Shown: positions 21,313 to 51,800 of the stretch, piece after piece
Numbering within the stretch: position 1 is the stretch's first letter
Layout of the letters: each line of letters opens with the position of its first letter
NCBI GenBank assembly: GCA_009760855.2
Contig: WPIO01000001.1
Location: 16,403,001-16,467,000, forward strand
Origin: Cristatella mucedo
Lineage: Eukaryota; Bryozoa; Phylactolaemata; Cristatellidae
DNA: 64,000 nucleotides
Direction of reading: 5' to 3'
The notes under the pieces: model-generated
Database searches by the model: none
The model's input: the letters and a program-made list of their open reading frames with translations, nothing else
What the model was told of the DNA's origin: nothing
Position numbers and translations under genes: made by a program

Positions 21313-21661
21313 TGATTACCCTGTCCATTACAAACAAGCTCATTTCAGCTCACTAAACCGAGAGAGTACCTACAACGAGTGAAAGAGAATTATAGACGTT
21401 AGGAGTTCGGGTCATGTTAATTTGTGTAGACTCTTTAGAATGGTAAATCGACCAGATTGTGACAACCCTAGATATGACTAGCTGGTCATAAATTAGAGCC
21501 TACAGGAGCCGGATACGTTATACACGGGTGTAACAATTAGTTTCGCTTCGAGCTAGGGAGCTGCACGCTATGGCTGGTGCCGTGAACATGTAGTGTCTCC
21601 GGGCTTTGAAATTTACTTGTATACCCAAGGACACGGACTTGTTATATAAATATATGGATGG

Positions 21662-22205
21662 TCTTTATGTAATGTATCTCCGTCTGTAACTCCACAAAGC
21701 CATAAAGACTATGTCCCCACTAACCACACTTGCATGCTGACCCGGTGCATGTCACCCCTAACCATGTTGTTCATGCTGTTAATCAAGCACGATATCATTC
21801 ACCATTCGATCGTGTTTCCTTTACAGCAAATGCAAATCGCCTAGAAAGAAATTGAGTTCTCCGAGGGCGCTTTATCAAGTGTATTATTACTATTGTGTGG
21901 GTGTTACGAAGGAGAGTTTTGAATAGCCCACTCAAGGCCTAAGCGGCTTTCGGTCCGCATTCGGTAGCCAACAGACGTCATCTCACGCAACATAGAGAAA
22001 GTGGGAAGCATAACAGCAGTTGAGGTAGTGAGTAGCTTAGAAGTAGCAGCTCAGGACTGCTGGAAAAGATGAGCCATAGTCGACAGCAGGGGAGCAGTTG
22101 TTGTTTCGTAAGAATTGTGGAAGCGAGTTCCACATTCTAGGACCTGCAGAGCTAAAGCTTCTGCCATCAAAGGTCTTTAAGCTGAGGAATGGAGCAGTTA
22201 CCTTG
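21662..22205 (-). mobile_element. LINE-A 3' fragment, split by a LINE-B insertion
   Basis: The 3' end signature (ATGTATCTCCGTCTGTAACT) stops at about 21714 and resumes at 21897 with GTGGGTGTTACGAAGGAGAG, continuing to about 22200. The two parts are collinear with 20018-21300 once the insert is removed. Confidence 0.85.
21715..21896 (+). mobile_element. LINE-B 3' end inserted in LINE-A
   Basis: About 180 bp of LINE-B 3' untranslated region: ACTTGCATGCTGACCCGGTG, GAGTTCTCCGAGGGCGCTTT and an ATT-rich tail. It is a very short, 5'-truncated insertion in the opposite orientation to its host copy. Confidence 0.85.
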
Positions 22206-22960
22206 CTTTGCTACTGCCGAAATACCCATGTGCATCCAAAAAGCATCACCAGTGACTCACCAGTCTTTCTCGGAGGCGCCAGCTCCACCAAAATTGTTGA
22301 GGTGTTGGCAAAGACTAGAAGTTACAAATGAGCCGTGTTTGAGGCTAAAAGACTTTAGTGAAGACACTGCCAGAGCACGTTCGTAACAGTGCAGATACTT
22401 ACTCATTGATGGGGACCACAAGAACGAACACTTGCTTAGCACGATGATGATTGCAGTAGTCAAAAGATTGCAGTAGAGAGCAATATAAGAGGTCTGCCTT
22501 CAGATTAGTTTGCTTCCGTTGAGGAGCATCACTGTACATTTACCGTGATGCATAGTTCACTGCACTTTACCATTTTTGTTGCCAGGCTAATGGTCACGTA
22601 TTTAGCAAGGATGGTGTTGAATGCTGGACACTCGCGGCCGCCGTGCTGTCCAATCCAGTGAAAAGAAATTGTCGTTCGGTTCACGCACACAGAGAAGTGC
22701 CTGCCGATGATCACCGTCAGTTTCATGTAGTCAGTGCACGGAGCAGAGGGAAGCACGATTCCCTTCGCCCTTCTCTCCCACTCTCCTTTCCTCGACCACG
22801 GCTGTGCACTGACTGATCCCGACGGTGAATCCACCATCTGTTCACCAGAGGGTTACCGGCCTGTGTCCAGCCACATCAGAGGCAGACCACAGCTGTGCAC
22901 CGGCCCGTTTCGATGATGCTCCCAACAGCAGTTCACCAGCGGTTTAGCAGAGGAGCAGTA
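22206..22960. other. No gene recognised
   Basis: Short overlapping frames on both strands with no splice context. Sequence is not obviously repetitive within the window. Confidence 0.45.
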
Positions 22961-23445
22961 CCGGCCTGCATACAATCAAACTGTGTGAGTTCCTGGAGTG
23001 AGTTCCAGGCTTTGGGAGCATAGGAACTAAAGGCACGGTTACCAACGCTTTTGAGCTTCGTGCGAGGTATGGCTAAACGATTCGAGTCAGAACGGCGGGT
23101 TGTACGACTCTTGGCCTGGTGGGGGAGTAGTTCTGATAGGTAGGCTGGAGCCAGAAAATAAAGGGACCTTAATGTAAGAAACAGAACCTTGAAGTCGTTA
23201 TGCTGCTTGATTGGGAGACAGTGCCGGTCGGCGAGAAGTGGCAACTACGACACTCACAACAGACAAGCCTAGCTGTAGAGTTTTGCACTAGATGTAAGCA
23301 CCTGATTTCGGATAACGGTAGGCCAGCAAGCAGTCGGTTACAGAAGTCAAGATGGGATGTAACAAATGCACGGACCAACTTATATGTGGTATCCTTATCT
23401 AAACAAGCCCGAATTTCAGCAATGTTGTTTAGCTGAAATAAGGCA
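22961..23445 (-). mobile_element. LINE-B fragment (C-terminal coding part)
   Basis: The minus strand reads LDFCNRLLAGLPLSEIRCLH and, in a second frame, AFSSYAPKAWNSLQELTQFD, the C-terminal landmarks of the LINE-B protein. A frameshift separates them. The extreme 3' end is missing. Confidence 0.8.
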
Positions 23446-24029
23446 GAATAAAATGAGTTTACTGCCGGCTACCAGTGAAGATAGGCCTACGACGTTCACA
23501 ACAATTTCATAACATTCGAGAGCCTCCAGTCGAGAGTCTTGACAGGATGGAAAATGCCGATGGGCATGCGACACAGTCAGGAGTCACGTCAACAGCATTG
23601 ATTGAAATATCTCACTTAATAGACTGCTACAATTCGTCAGTAGGGTGGGGGAGAGCAAATCTCGTAGCATGGCTTAACAGCATTGTTCAGGTCGTGCTGC
23701 TTTGAGAATGTAGCCTACAATTTAAAAAAAAACCTTCACTATAAGGCTTTCTCAATGTAAATCTTGCTAAAATAGCCGAGCAACTACGTGCAAATGTATT
23801 ACCGTGCTTCGGCTAGTGGGCTAGGTCGTAGTTTAGTTTCTTCGACAGCATGAAAAAGAGGACTTGAGGAAAAATATGCTATTCAGCCTTTAGGCCCAAT
23901 CTGGTCCCTCGAAATGAAGGCAATTGTTTAGACCCATCTCCTGGTGTGCATTGCATTTGCGTTTACGGTCAAACATTTTGAGGCACAATAGCCTAAGCCG
24001 TAGCAACTCTACAAAAGGAGGAAATTAAA
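23446..24029. other. No gene recognised
   Basis: Unassigned AT-rich sequence between LINE-B fragments, downstream of the NAAA-like gene. Confidence 0.4.
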
Positions 24030-24212
24030 AATAATCATACATTTGTATAGCACCATCAGAGAACATAATCTCTTTCTAGGCACTTTACATATGCTGTAAA
24101 AGAAGCATGATCAAATGATTAGTGGTAAAATTCACAGTGTAAAAATGAAAATATGGTTAATGGTAACATGCACAGTGACAGCACACATAAGCACACAAAG
24201 GATCAAGATATA
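24030..24212 (-). mobile_element. LINE-B 3' end
   Basis: Starts TTGTATAGCACCATCAGAGA in the family's 3' position and continues with ATGGTTAATGGTAACATGCAC. It lies just beyond the poly(A) signals of the NAAA-like gene. Confidence 0.8.
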
Positions 24213-24247
24213 TTTATTAAGGCATTTCATAGGGGAAGAGCAGGTGA

Positions 24248-24253
24248 TTTATT
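24248..24253 (-). promoter_or_regulatory. Candidate poly(A) signal for the NAAA-like gene
   Basis: AATAAA on the minus strand about 195 bp past the stop codon. A second AATAAA lies at 24213-24218. Spacing is reasonable for a 3' untranslated region. Confidence 0.5.
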
Positions 24254-24448
24254 TAGCAGTTATTAAGGCTGACGATAAAGATCATTAGCTTTGCAAGATG
24301 AGAACACAGTGAAGTGTTCTTGCCGACGTTACATCTCAGTCGCCAAATCAAAGCTTCCGAACTGGTGCAGCATCCATCACAATTCATTGCCCGGCGACAC
24401 GACCGGAAAACTTGCCGAGCTGAGGAAAGTAGCCTTGCAGGTTTGTGA

Positions 24449-41212
<16,764 letters not shown>

Positions 41213-43564
41213 GATGAATCACGAGTTTTAGCCCACGTCCCTTCGCAGTCCTGGAGACTGAGCTCGTAGGCCAGGGATGCCGATATATGTACACTGGTTG
41301 ATAGATAAGGACTTGCTTGTCTCTGAAACCTTGCTCTTTGTAATCTTCAGTTCTTGCCCTTTGCAATCCTCAGTAGGTCTCTGTGTGAGATTAGCGAAAT
41401 GAGCAAGCAGCCAGTTTGTGATGACATTATATATCGGCCATCCATCGGGAGGACGAAGCTAGGGGAACCTCCTCCGCGAGCCTCCTCTGAGTACAGCACA
41501 GTTATGTAACTAAAAGCAAAAAAATAAATTAAAACAGTAATAATTATATTGGAAATGTGAATACATTCACACTATTTCATGAGCTAGAATTCTCAAATGG
41601 ATGTTGATCCGCGGGTATTGTGGACTTGGAACTGGGTGGGAGGGGCCAACCCGCTTATTGCACCTCTCCCGAGTGGGTGCGCTACTAACAACAACGCGGC
41701 TTCCCACGATCGGCTACTTTGGCCAAAGCCTATCCCCAAGTCAGGAAATGGCTGGCGATCAAGGTTTATGAGCCCCTACGAAGTTTTATAAGCTTTATAA
41801 GCTCCGAGATAGTTTCTCGACCAGACACAAAATGTGGTTCGAACGCATTTCATGTGGTTAGCATTTCGATCTTCACTAGGTTTTCCAGATGGCCAACCCT
41901 CTGGCGCTCTAGCTTAGCATCTTAACTGCAAGCCATATGCCATCGCCTTTTAGTATGTATTGACACCGAAAAGGGGTCAAAAGCTGAGCAGCGATTATCC
42001 TGCAGATCGCTGTAATAGTCAAGACTGGGCGCCTATGAGCTGGTGCCTTATCGAAGATTTTTCGAAATAAGCTGAAGCGAGGCCAACTTAAATCTGCCAC
42101 CTAGCCTGCAACCCTGGCCGTGACATGATAAGATACACAAATACATACCTTATCGGTGTGTGCAATGTTTGCTGATCGGTTCCTATTGGATTACGTTTTG
42201 TCCCAGTCGCGTAAGAATACTGTTCCTGTTATTTCAGATGCACAGGAACCAATGGAACCAAGAAGTTTGGGTTTGTTTCTCTCCTAATATAAATAGCCCG
42301 TCAAGTTACCTCGGCCAACGACAAAGCTTTGATGCAGCCACCGGACTTAGACAGCGATAGAGTTGCCCTGATCTTCTCTTGAAGAGCGAACCAAGCGACT
42401 TGGTTACGAAGGTGGCCTGGTGGGTATCTCGTGCACTTCAATACCGATATTATTATCGCGGTCCTAGCCAACATACAAATGATGAGAGGATAGACTACGC
42501 TTCGATGACATTATTTTAGAACGACGTCGAGGTGCTGTGAAATGTCTCCACACCTGCAGTACCCCTGGAGAAAGAGTGTTGAGGAAACAGCCAATAGTCT
42601 GGCGGTACAATCCGAAAGTAATTTCGAAAAGTTCCTTTAATGCTCTCAATTCAACCAGTGTGTCAAACCAGGCTGGCTCGTAATCACTTTGTGTCATTGT
42701 GCCTTCATCTCATTAAGCGCCCGTCGTTGCACGTCCTGTTTCCAGTCCGCCCAGTCAATCGAGTACGACAAGTGTTTTTTTGTCGTTTCGTGCTCATTGA
42801 GGTAGTTTAAACGCTTGTCCAGTAAATATTTGTGCCAGATTCCTGCTGGGCTGTCGCTCATAGAACTGGGTACAGAGGAGCTGCTGGTGACAAACTGAAA
42901 CCCGTAACAGTGTTACAAACCGCAGCACGCGTTCGCCCGAACTCGACTCTCTGGTCGACGCGAGCCTCAGTAAACACTATCAGCTTCTTCTAGAGTGCTT
43001 GCTCACTGAACAATAAACTTCGAGTCCTTAGGCAGCCAGATGCGGTATTACGCTCTCGACTTTTCTGTGGTTACTTAGAGTTCTCTGACGTCGACAAACT
43101 GTTCGGCTATCACCCATACTGCCACTGAACGTTGTTCTACGTTTCAAAGGATTGCTAGATCGCTGAAACCTGGTGGTGGATGAGTAGCCCGCACTGTCGC
43201 CCAAACCTCTTTTGATTTCAAGCCTTTTTTTGGTTTCCAATCAGCAATACCGATTTGCATCAATCTTCTGGATCTCCGGTTCTCTGTCCAGCTAGTGGTA
43301 AGTTACTGGTGGTGGAGGTAATTTATCGATCGCCGATGTAGCCGATCCAAGCTTCTTTTCTACCTTCTCTTCTTTTCTGACAGCTCGTGCACAAGGAATC
43401 GTCCTCGTCTTATTCAGAGTGATTTAAATACCCAATCCGATGCGTTACGACACACTTTTAGGGTTTGAGTTTATCTGCCGTCCTCAATTTCACGCCCAAT
43501 ATATATATATATATATATCGTTATCATATATATATATATATATCGTTATCATATATATATATCT

Positions 43565-43596
<32 letters not shown>

Positions 43597-44099
43597 ACCA
43601 CACTCTTAATAAAAAATATCTCGCAAAATCGTGCTCTATCGACCGCTATCGTCACACCTTTCTGCAATCTGATTAGATGAGAGTTATATCCTCTGGAATA
43701 TGCTGCTGTTTCGGAATCCAAATATTACGTGCAAGTTAAAACCTCTTGTCTTATGACTTTGAAATTGCCTGCACTGAACTTGCGGCCTTTGCCCTTTTGC
43801 TTGACCCTCCCCGACCCTCTGTGCTCGACTCCGCGATATCACGTGACAACAGCCCATGTCCTAGACGAATTTGCATCTTTGACTAAAGGATAAGATCCGT
43901 CTTTTGGCCGAGGCGCCCTTTGGTAAAACGCACTTTGTAAGAAGAGCAAAGAACACTGCGCGTGAACTCGAGAATGCCGCCAAAAAGTCGGGACTCGCTG
44001 CATCGCACATAATTTGATGACTACTGTAGGTCGTATCGATCAGTTTTTAGCTAGGAATGAGCTATTCTATAAAGAAATAGTCAAATCGCAGATAATAGC
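41213..44099. other. Spacer, no gene recognised; holds an AT tract
   Basis: The first bases are the 5' flank of the NAAA-like gene; no TATA box is evident within 100 bp of the ATG. The rest shows only short frames without splice context. Confidence 0.45.
43499..43596. repeat. AT microsatellite with ATCGTTATC interruptions
   Basis: About 100 bp of alternating AT broken by two ATCGTTATCATAT motifs at a regular spacing. It gives Tyr/Ile frames on both strands, which I ignore. Confidence 0.95.
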
Positions 44100-44400
44100 A
44101 ACAACACAAATAATAAAAATTGGTCGTTTGTAGAGCGCCTTAGAGAACTTTATCCCTATCTAGGCCCATCACAACTCGATGTGAGAAAATTAATATCCAA
44201 GGATTTGTAACATTCACACTTACAGCCTTACAGAAAAAATCAAGTATCATGCTTCGGCAAGCATGCTAAAGCAAGTGTAAAGACACTCGTAGACACAGTA
44301 AGACTTCTGCTTAGTAACATACACAAAATTACGCACATGTATGCACGCAAAGCGTACCGGAATAAATAAAAAAGACAAGGTAACAATGCCCATGGAAAGT
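44100..44400 (-). mobile_element. LINE-C 3' end
   Basis: An AT-rich start, then GTAGAGCGCCTTAGAGAACT, TATCCCTATCTAGG and AAGTATCATGCTTCGGCAAG, parallel to 34145-34260. The terminal hairpin region is recognisable. Confidence 0.65.
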
Positions 44401-45269
44401 GTGTTAATGTCCAATATCGATCATCTTCTTATCTTCTCAAAAGCAACAATGATGCGCAGTGATCTCAATGGTGATTTAGCATTGTAAAATACTTCAAGCC
44501 GACCACCGACCAATATCGTAGAAAATGCTTAAGTAATAGAAGCGTGGGACCCAAGGGTTAGTACAACGATCGAGGTACGAGGCGGTTCAGCATCTTAATG
44601 TCCCCATTTTAGAGCTAGTGCTGAAGGCCTAATGCTTGACTTTTTTAACCAGTCGGGGTGACCGCGTTCCGGAAATATGCCCGATGACCCAATGCATTAT
44701 GTATACAACTGTGGTAGCGAAATTTGTTTTAGCAACTACAAAGCCCATCGCGAGATACAGCCCGTGTTTCTTAAATTCTCTAATGCAGAATTTCTTCATG
44801 GAAATCATCTAAATTAAGCGAGGCGATGGCGATGAGATGTGAACATTTTTTTTATCGTACAACCCAAGAATGCCAATTGTATCATGAAGCGGCTACTTTG
44901 CTTTTATTTACTCTATGCGAAGCATCTCACCTAAGTGACTCGTTGTGATTACGATGCCCGTAGGAATTCTATGATTTCGTCATACTCTGTGTGTCTTTCC
45001 CACACTCACGGGACCCACTTTGGCTAATCATTCGTTTACTTTGTCCGCTGTGGAATATTCGAAATGTAATGCCCCCAAAATAGGATCATTACTCAGGACC
45101 AACGTTGAACCCACAGACGATCTAACTTTACAGTTAAAATTAAATAAGAGCTTACAATGGTCCTGTCACCAAAAATCAGTAAGTTTGTTACGCAATTATA
45201 TACGCTTAGTAAACAGCATAAGCAAAGTTTTGCAATATCAAACTATAAAGTAAAGTAATTTTATGTACT

Positions 45270-45600
45270 GTGACGTATCTCCGTCTATAACTTCACAAAT
45301 CACAAGGGCTAAGTGGGGTTACAAAGAAAATTTTCTATCACACACTCACAGCCTAACTAGCTTTCTGTACGCATACGGTAGCCAGCAGATTCCATCTCAT
45401 ACACTAGTGAGAAAGTGAGAAGCATAGCTGAGTCAGAAGGGCAGGTGAGAAATTATAGTCACATTAAAGGAGCAGCTCGCGATGGCTGGAAAAGATATGC
45501 CACAGTCGGCAGCAGGAGAGATGTTGCGTAGATACTGTGGAAGTTGAGCTCCACAGTCTGGAACAACACTTCCATCAGAGCAGTTGCGGGAAATTTGGAG
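45270..45600 (-). mobile_element. LINE-A 3' fragment
   Basis: GTATCTCCGTCTATAACTTC, AAGCATAGCTGAGTCAG and GGCTGGAAAAGATATGCCAC follow the family order. Diverged and 5'-truncated. Confidence 0.75.
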
Positions 45601-48600
45601 GACCCTGCCACTTTTTGGTTTTGTGCATTCTGCATTCACAGTTGAGGCTTTATTTGGCGTTCGCAGTTAGGTTTTACTAAGAAGTTGAAAGAATAAAAAT
45701 AAAAGTTAGATATTTCACGTTATTTAATTTTCACTCAGAGAAGCACGGCCACTTTTCGCCTCATTATAGCTTTGAATAATTTAGCAAAATTGAGCTTAGC
45801 ATTTAGTTCGCGTTTGATGAATATCATTGATAGTCCACAACACGCCTCTCCTACCCCTTACATTTAAACGCAAATAGGATTGGAGAGGGTTTAGTTTAGA
45901 GAAAATGCGTTGTGTTCTAGCAATACTGATAGTCATTAAAAGGATGACTCGTAAAGCGACCGTCACATTACAAATTTTATAATACAATCCGCATCTCCGG
46001 TACTCTGGTAAGAGTGAAAGCATAAGTGGCCGAATTTCCTGTGCCAGCGGCATCTTTTCGATGTCCACCGTAACCATTTCGCCTTTGGTATGGGGTAATA
46101 ATGCAGTGGACATAACTGTACACAATTCCAAAAGTTTCTTCTTTCCCGTGATTCAGTGGATAGCATAAGTTTGTTGCCCCGTCGACTGCTTACGAGTAAG
46201 TAGTATCACTTTTGCGATAGCTACGTAGGTAACCACTGCATGGTTCCGATAAGGTCCCACGCTAAGTCAGATCGCAAGTTTTCTGGAGCATTTTTCTGAC
46301 CTAACTGGTGATGACTAGCGGATCTCGACACATTGTTAAACACACTAAGGAGCGAAAAGAAGCAATTTTTCGTGCTGATTCGTTCGCCACAGAGAACGCT
46401 TTGGAATCTTTGTCTTTGGAAGCATTACGAATGAATGGATCTTCTCGGTTTGGAGTAAAAGCGATTGTACACTTGCAATTTTGCTTTCTTTGCGAGTGTC
46501 GGATGGATATTTCATAGTAATTGAGCAGGACTCCGAGCACCTTGACGGTTGGGCCAAAGCAGAGTACGTAATAAAACTTTGCCAAGTAAATTCCGTTTTT
46601 GTGAATAAAGAACCTATTGGAATTACCACGAAGACCGCATTTATCTCTACTACAAATAGGACGACTGGTTCAACAATTCAAGAGTTAAGGATTCTGAGAG
46701 TCCGAAAGTTAAGAAGTAAGAGGAGTTTAAGAAGAATTAAGAAGTTCGGAGAGTTAAGAAGTGCGGATTTAATGCGGTCTTCTTTTGATTTAGGAAAATT
46801 GGCCATCTTGGACAGCCAAAGTTTCACGATGTCAATACGTAAACCGTCGGATACAATTTCTGGCCAAGATGCAGGGTCACTACGGGAAGTAATTACTTCT
46901 AGCCGGATGGCTTGGGTCCCTTAGGGCATACTTTCAGAAACATGGAAGATTTTTCTGATAGCAATCACAATCTGAGCCTTGCGAAATTCCATTCGTTGTG
47001 GAAAAAGTAATGACTTATAGCGAATTTTCTTCGCATCCACTCACTTCTTGTTGCGTTTTGCTTCTATCATGGTCTGGAGTATTTTCAGTGGCCTATCTAG
47101 CACTAGAATCCGATTCTGATAGAAGTGATGTAGATAGTAGCCTTAAAAATGTAATGCCCCGCAATTTTAAATTATGAGCTTGCCAGCTGAGCCGCGATTG
47201 AGAGCTATGTGTTACATTCCTACACACAGCGACCTTCAGTATGCATATGTGAACGCTAGATGGCGCTCTCGCCGGTTCATCGTAGGCGCCGGCTCTGGGG
47301 AAGCCCTTCTGCCGCATGGCCGCACGCGGGAACGCGTAATGATTGAGCAAGATCAGCCGGCGTCTAAAAGGGACATCGAGTGGCTGCCGTGTATATGCAT
47401 GTATCGATACATTTTGCTGTATGCGTAATCAAACGTCCTGAAGCTGTATTCTCCGTAATCATGAACACGTGCAGCAAAATGAATCCAACCAAATCAGAAA
47501 TTAAAATAGAGTCGGTTAAATTGAGCAGAGCTGAACTCGCATTTCAAATTTCGCTCCAATACTAGAAGTATTAGCCAAGTTATGAATTTTACAATGCGTA
47601 AACCTACACTGCTAATGAAACTGTGTAAAAGTTCCAAGAATGCACTTCAATGAGCTTCACGCATGTACCTCGAAGTACCAACGTTGGACGAGTTGGGATA
47701 CAAGCCTCATATGATGCAGAGGTCGGTACGTTTGTCATTTGTAGTCATGTTGCTTCCGATTTACATCCGGGTTAGACGTGGTTTGCATAACTATTTTTTC
47801 TTTTATGCGGAAGTCGTCAAAACTTCCGATCTCATTTCTAACATCTTTGTCTTTCGAAAGGTACCGTAAACAAATATGCGATTTTTAGACACATTGTAAG
47901 TATTTTCTTGTCATTCCCATTTTCAGGCGTTATAAGTTAATCACAAGACTGTAAATTTGATACAGAGCCTGGTAAAATATTTAGGGAGTGACTGCATGTA
48001 CGGCACGGAGTATCAGGTCATGCTGACAGTAACCGTCTCCCGACATATTCGGGCAGGTCACAGGTAAACATTTTACCCGCGCCATCAGCGAACTCGGTAT
48101 TTACAGTACACGGCTTAGCTGTGCGTGTACAAAGCCCTGCTACTCCCGACTTGCACCATTAGTTGCTATAGTGCTGTGTATTTTTCTTCGGCAGTATACG
48201 AGAGGTACTGCGGCGTACTAAATATCCGTGCAGGATAGAATACTGGTTAACCCGTAACTCGCATTGTAACGTAAAAAAGCTTTACCAGAAGTCGTGCAGA
48301 ACCAAAGCAGATGCAACAACATAAAGTATCAGAAAAAAGAACAGTTTCGATCGACAGTTGCACGCGGCACCATTCCTTTCAGATATAGCTTTTAGGGCGA
48401 TCCGCGCTTGGGTATTCCTTTCTGGGACAGAGGCTCGACGGGCTCCGCAGGAGTTCACCAGGCGAACGTCGGTTCGCGCTTTCCACTCGCGGGAGTTTTG
48501 AGGTGCTGCGCTTATAAACCGTGGTAGAACGAAAATTTGCAGCCGCGGTAATGCTAATGACAATATAACGCAACAACGCAAAACCTCGAGCTCGGCGGCG

Positions 48601-48610
48601 CAGAAAGAAA
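45601..48610. other. Spacer, no gene recognised; 5' flank of UTP14
   Basis: Several short frames (for example 46481-46924 plus, 47174-47428 plus) lack homology I recognise and clear splice sites. 46690-46780 is purine-rich with AGTTAAGAAG repeats. The last 200 bp before UTP14 are CG-richer, which suits a broad TATA-less promoter (inference). Confidence 0.4.
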
Positions 48611-48817
48611 ATGAAAATACTGGGTACGGCGATTGGTAAAGGTCATGGTCATTTTAAATGGCTGCTCTCTGCGCATCCGCGTGAGCTTGTCGCGTCAGGT
48701 ATGTCGTCGACGCGTGGAAAGTCAAAGCTGTTCGTACAACCGCTGAAATCTGAAGATGATTTTGAAGGTGACGTAGCTAAAGAATGGAGTGATATTGAGC
48801 AAGATGAAAAATACAAG
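48611..48817 (+). CDS. UTP14: UTP14 exon 1
   Basis: Encodes up to 69 residues ending EWSDIEQDEKYK, the acidic N-terminal type of the family. Donor AAG|GTAAAT, phase 0. The first 30 codons look less like the family, so the ATG at 48701 (MSSTRGKSKL) is an alternative start. Confidence 0.8.
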
Positions 48818-51800
48818 GTAAATCAGAGCTCGCGGTTTGCTTTGCAGGTTATGTACTCTTGTCAGCAGTTAACTCACAGTATGTTCTTATAAAATACCCT
48901 GGGACTTGCTGAAATGCTTGTATATTACTTTATGTATACTTAGCAGATCATTTTTGCATTATGTTACAGGATATTGATGAGGAAACTCATGCAAACCTTC
49001 TTGAAGCTCTCCGGGTTCTAGATGGAAAACGTGGCCGATTAGTTCAGAGGACTGAACACGCTGCAAAAGCTTCTGAATATCATAAGAGAGGTATAATTGA
49101 TTTATATGATTGTGCATGCTCGTATTGTCAGAGTGTGCTGCGTCTGAGTGGTGCAGTGCTTTAGGTCCCGAGCCGTTACAATACGATCCTACTTCTGTAT
49201 AACTTAGGTAGGAGCGTTAGCATAGGCGAGCACCCGCCTATAATTCTTACATCTGCCGATTTTTTGCTCGTCGCAATCATGTTTGGAGGTGTGCTATGAT
49301 CCCATCCAGACGTTTCTTTACCTTCAAGCACCCATGCTCTCGGCGGGACGGTTCCAGTACAACTTGAGGAAACTGCAAAACGAAGCAAGCTGGTAGAAAC
49401 TTGAGGCCCCCTGGTGCACACGCTGTGCCTATGTGATCAGCGAGTATGTCGGGAGGGCGATCACTGCTGTTGTAATACGCATAACCGTATCGGTCTATCG
49501 TGCACTTTTTGTAGCTGATGCTGGCCCATCGTCTGACTCGGTGTCATATGCTGAGCTTGTGGGAGCTCTTCACAGCTCAGCCAGTCATGGCGAACTCAAA
49601 AAGCAGCTCAGGACTATGCAGGAGCGCAGCCACGTGCTAAGCGAGCCGCTCCCGAAGCCTGCAAGTGAGCGTGTGAGTACATTCGCCTTTATGTGCTTAT
49701 GCGTGCTGACACTGTGCATGCTGCCACTAACCACACTCGCATGCTGACCCTATGCATGTCACCCATAACTATGTGATGCCTGTTGTTTAGTGAGCAAACT
49801 ACCACTAACCATTCGATCGTGTATCCTTTGCAGCAAATGTAAATCGCCTAGAAAGAGTGAGTTTTCCGAGGATGCCTTATCAAGTGTGTTATTATCATTA
49901 TAATTATTATAATTACTATAGACCTTGCTGCGTGCAGCCTTTAGACCACCACAGAGGTCTGACTCATTGGATGCATTTTATTGATACTATTTTGAGTGTT
50001 GAACAAGCTGTATCGATGTTTAGAAACATTTTTGGCTGAGATAGCTTTTCTTGGCATGGCTTCTGAGGGATGTTATTTGCTCTGTTTTTGTAAGCAGTGC
50101 ATGCCCAATTTTGAAAATTTCTGTAGTATATTTTTGGGGATGGTTTCTGACATTTGTATAGTTAGTCCCCTAACCATGTTATTCATTTTGTTTGTTTTTC
50201 AAGAATGATTTTACTTACCATTTAATTGCATTTCCCTTTGCAGCAAATGTAAAGCACCTAGAAAGAGATTAGGTTCTCTGAGGGCGCTTTATCAAGTACA
50301 TTATTATTATTATTATTTTTCAAGGCCATATGGATTTATGATAGGATTTGACGACACAGCTGCTGAAAGTGCTGAAGCAATCTGCCCCTCATTGTCACTG
50401 TAGGCACATCTGACCGTAGCATCTGGGGGGGGGGGAATTTCACTTGCTTGCCCTCATTTCTTAAGTGCTCGATGAGAATCGACTGTCTGAAATTGGGACA
50501 TTAGTCATACAGTGCATTCAGCTAGTGCATCGTCTCACCATTATCACTCATATCTGACTGTTTCTCGTGGGAACGTGTTCAGCCGTTGCACTAAAGACGA
50601 GAATGGTCAGATTAGTGGAACGTGTTCAGCCATTGCACTAAAGAAGAGAATGGTCAGATTTGGTGTAGTGCATCTGGGCTGCTAATTTAGGCTGCTAATC
50701 TGGGCTATCCCCACACGTGTTACGGCAGTACGAGGTGGCCCCTATAAATTCAATTGCAGCGACCATCTTTTTGCTTCCTTTTTTCCTTTCTCCTTTGCTT
50801 CCTTTTTGCTTTTAAATAAAGTGCATAGCTCGAGTCGAGACGTGTAATTTATCATTAGTAGTGATTTGACTTGAGATTAAGGTAGTTTTCATGCGAATTT
50901 GTTGAAATTTACCCGTTTATCGAAGATTGCATCCTGACTGCAACCGTGTGACCTTGGGCGAATCACACTAACTCTGTTTTGATGAAGCAGCGTTGTTAAA
51001 GAATTATCTATAGGCACTTGTGCCCATATTTTGATAGTAGATGTGGATTAGATCTATCAACTCGTCAAACTTGCTTAACTCCCTTCCTGTGTGTATTGCT
51101 AACATGCCGACTTGAGCCCACTTGTGTGATTACCACCTTTTGGCCACATGATAGCTACCATATCATACAACAAAAGCTAAGAGGAATTTATTTAGATTGG
51201 AGACTTGCTGTAAAAGTCTCGAAGTGACCAAGTCGGTCTAGGATTTCGAATCCCATGTAGCATCTTTGGTCAAACTGGGTAGAAGTATCGAATCCGAAAA
51301 TAGACCATTTATTCTGGCAGCGTTTTTCTAACCTACTCCAGACTCACCGGGGATACATCGACCGAAGCCCACACGGAAGTTGTTTGAGCCCATGTCCCGA
51401 CAAATATTAGAATTATTAAATAAAGTACCAGGTTAAACTACTTAATTTAACAATAATAATAATAAAAATATAAGCATAGCGGTAATAACATGAACGGTTC
51501 TAATACTCGTAAGCACATGCAATGTGATTTACATGGACGCAGTATATTCTGTGAGAAACAAGTATTTATTTTAGTTTGTCTTTAGATTTCCTCAAGTCAG
51601 AGGTTATGATGATAACAGAGAAAAAGTCTTTAAAAGTCTTTAGAGCTAAAGACTTTTTGGTGCATATGAACTGACGGCACTGCCAACACAAGATTATAGA
51701 AGTTGGCTAGAGGCGCAGCTAGCAACCCAGAAGAGTGATCGGCTGAGGGAGCACTGCCTGAGAAATGAGCTGCTCCCTAGATAGCTGAGCCGCAGGAAGT

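Noticed and set aside
48282..48581. Divergent small membrane protein upstream of UTP14
   Set aside because: The frame lacks an ATG at its start, has no homology I recognise and may be a composition effect of the CG-rich promoter region.
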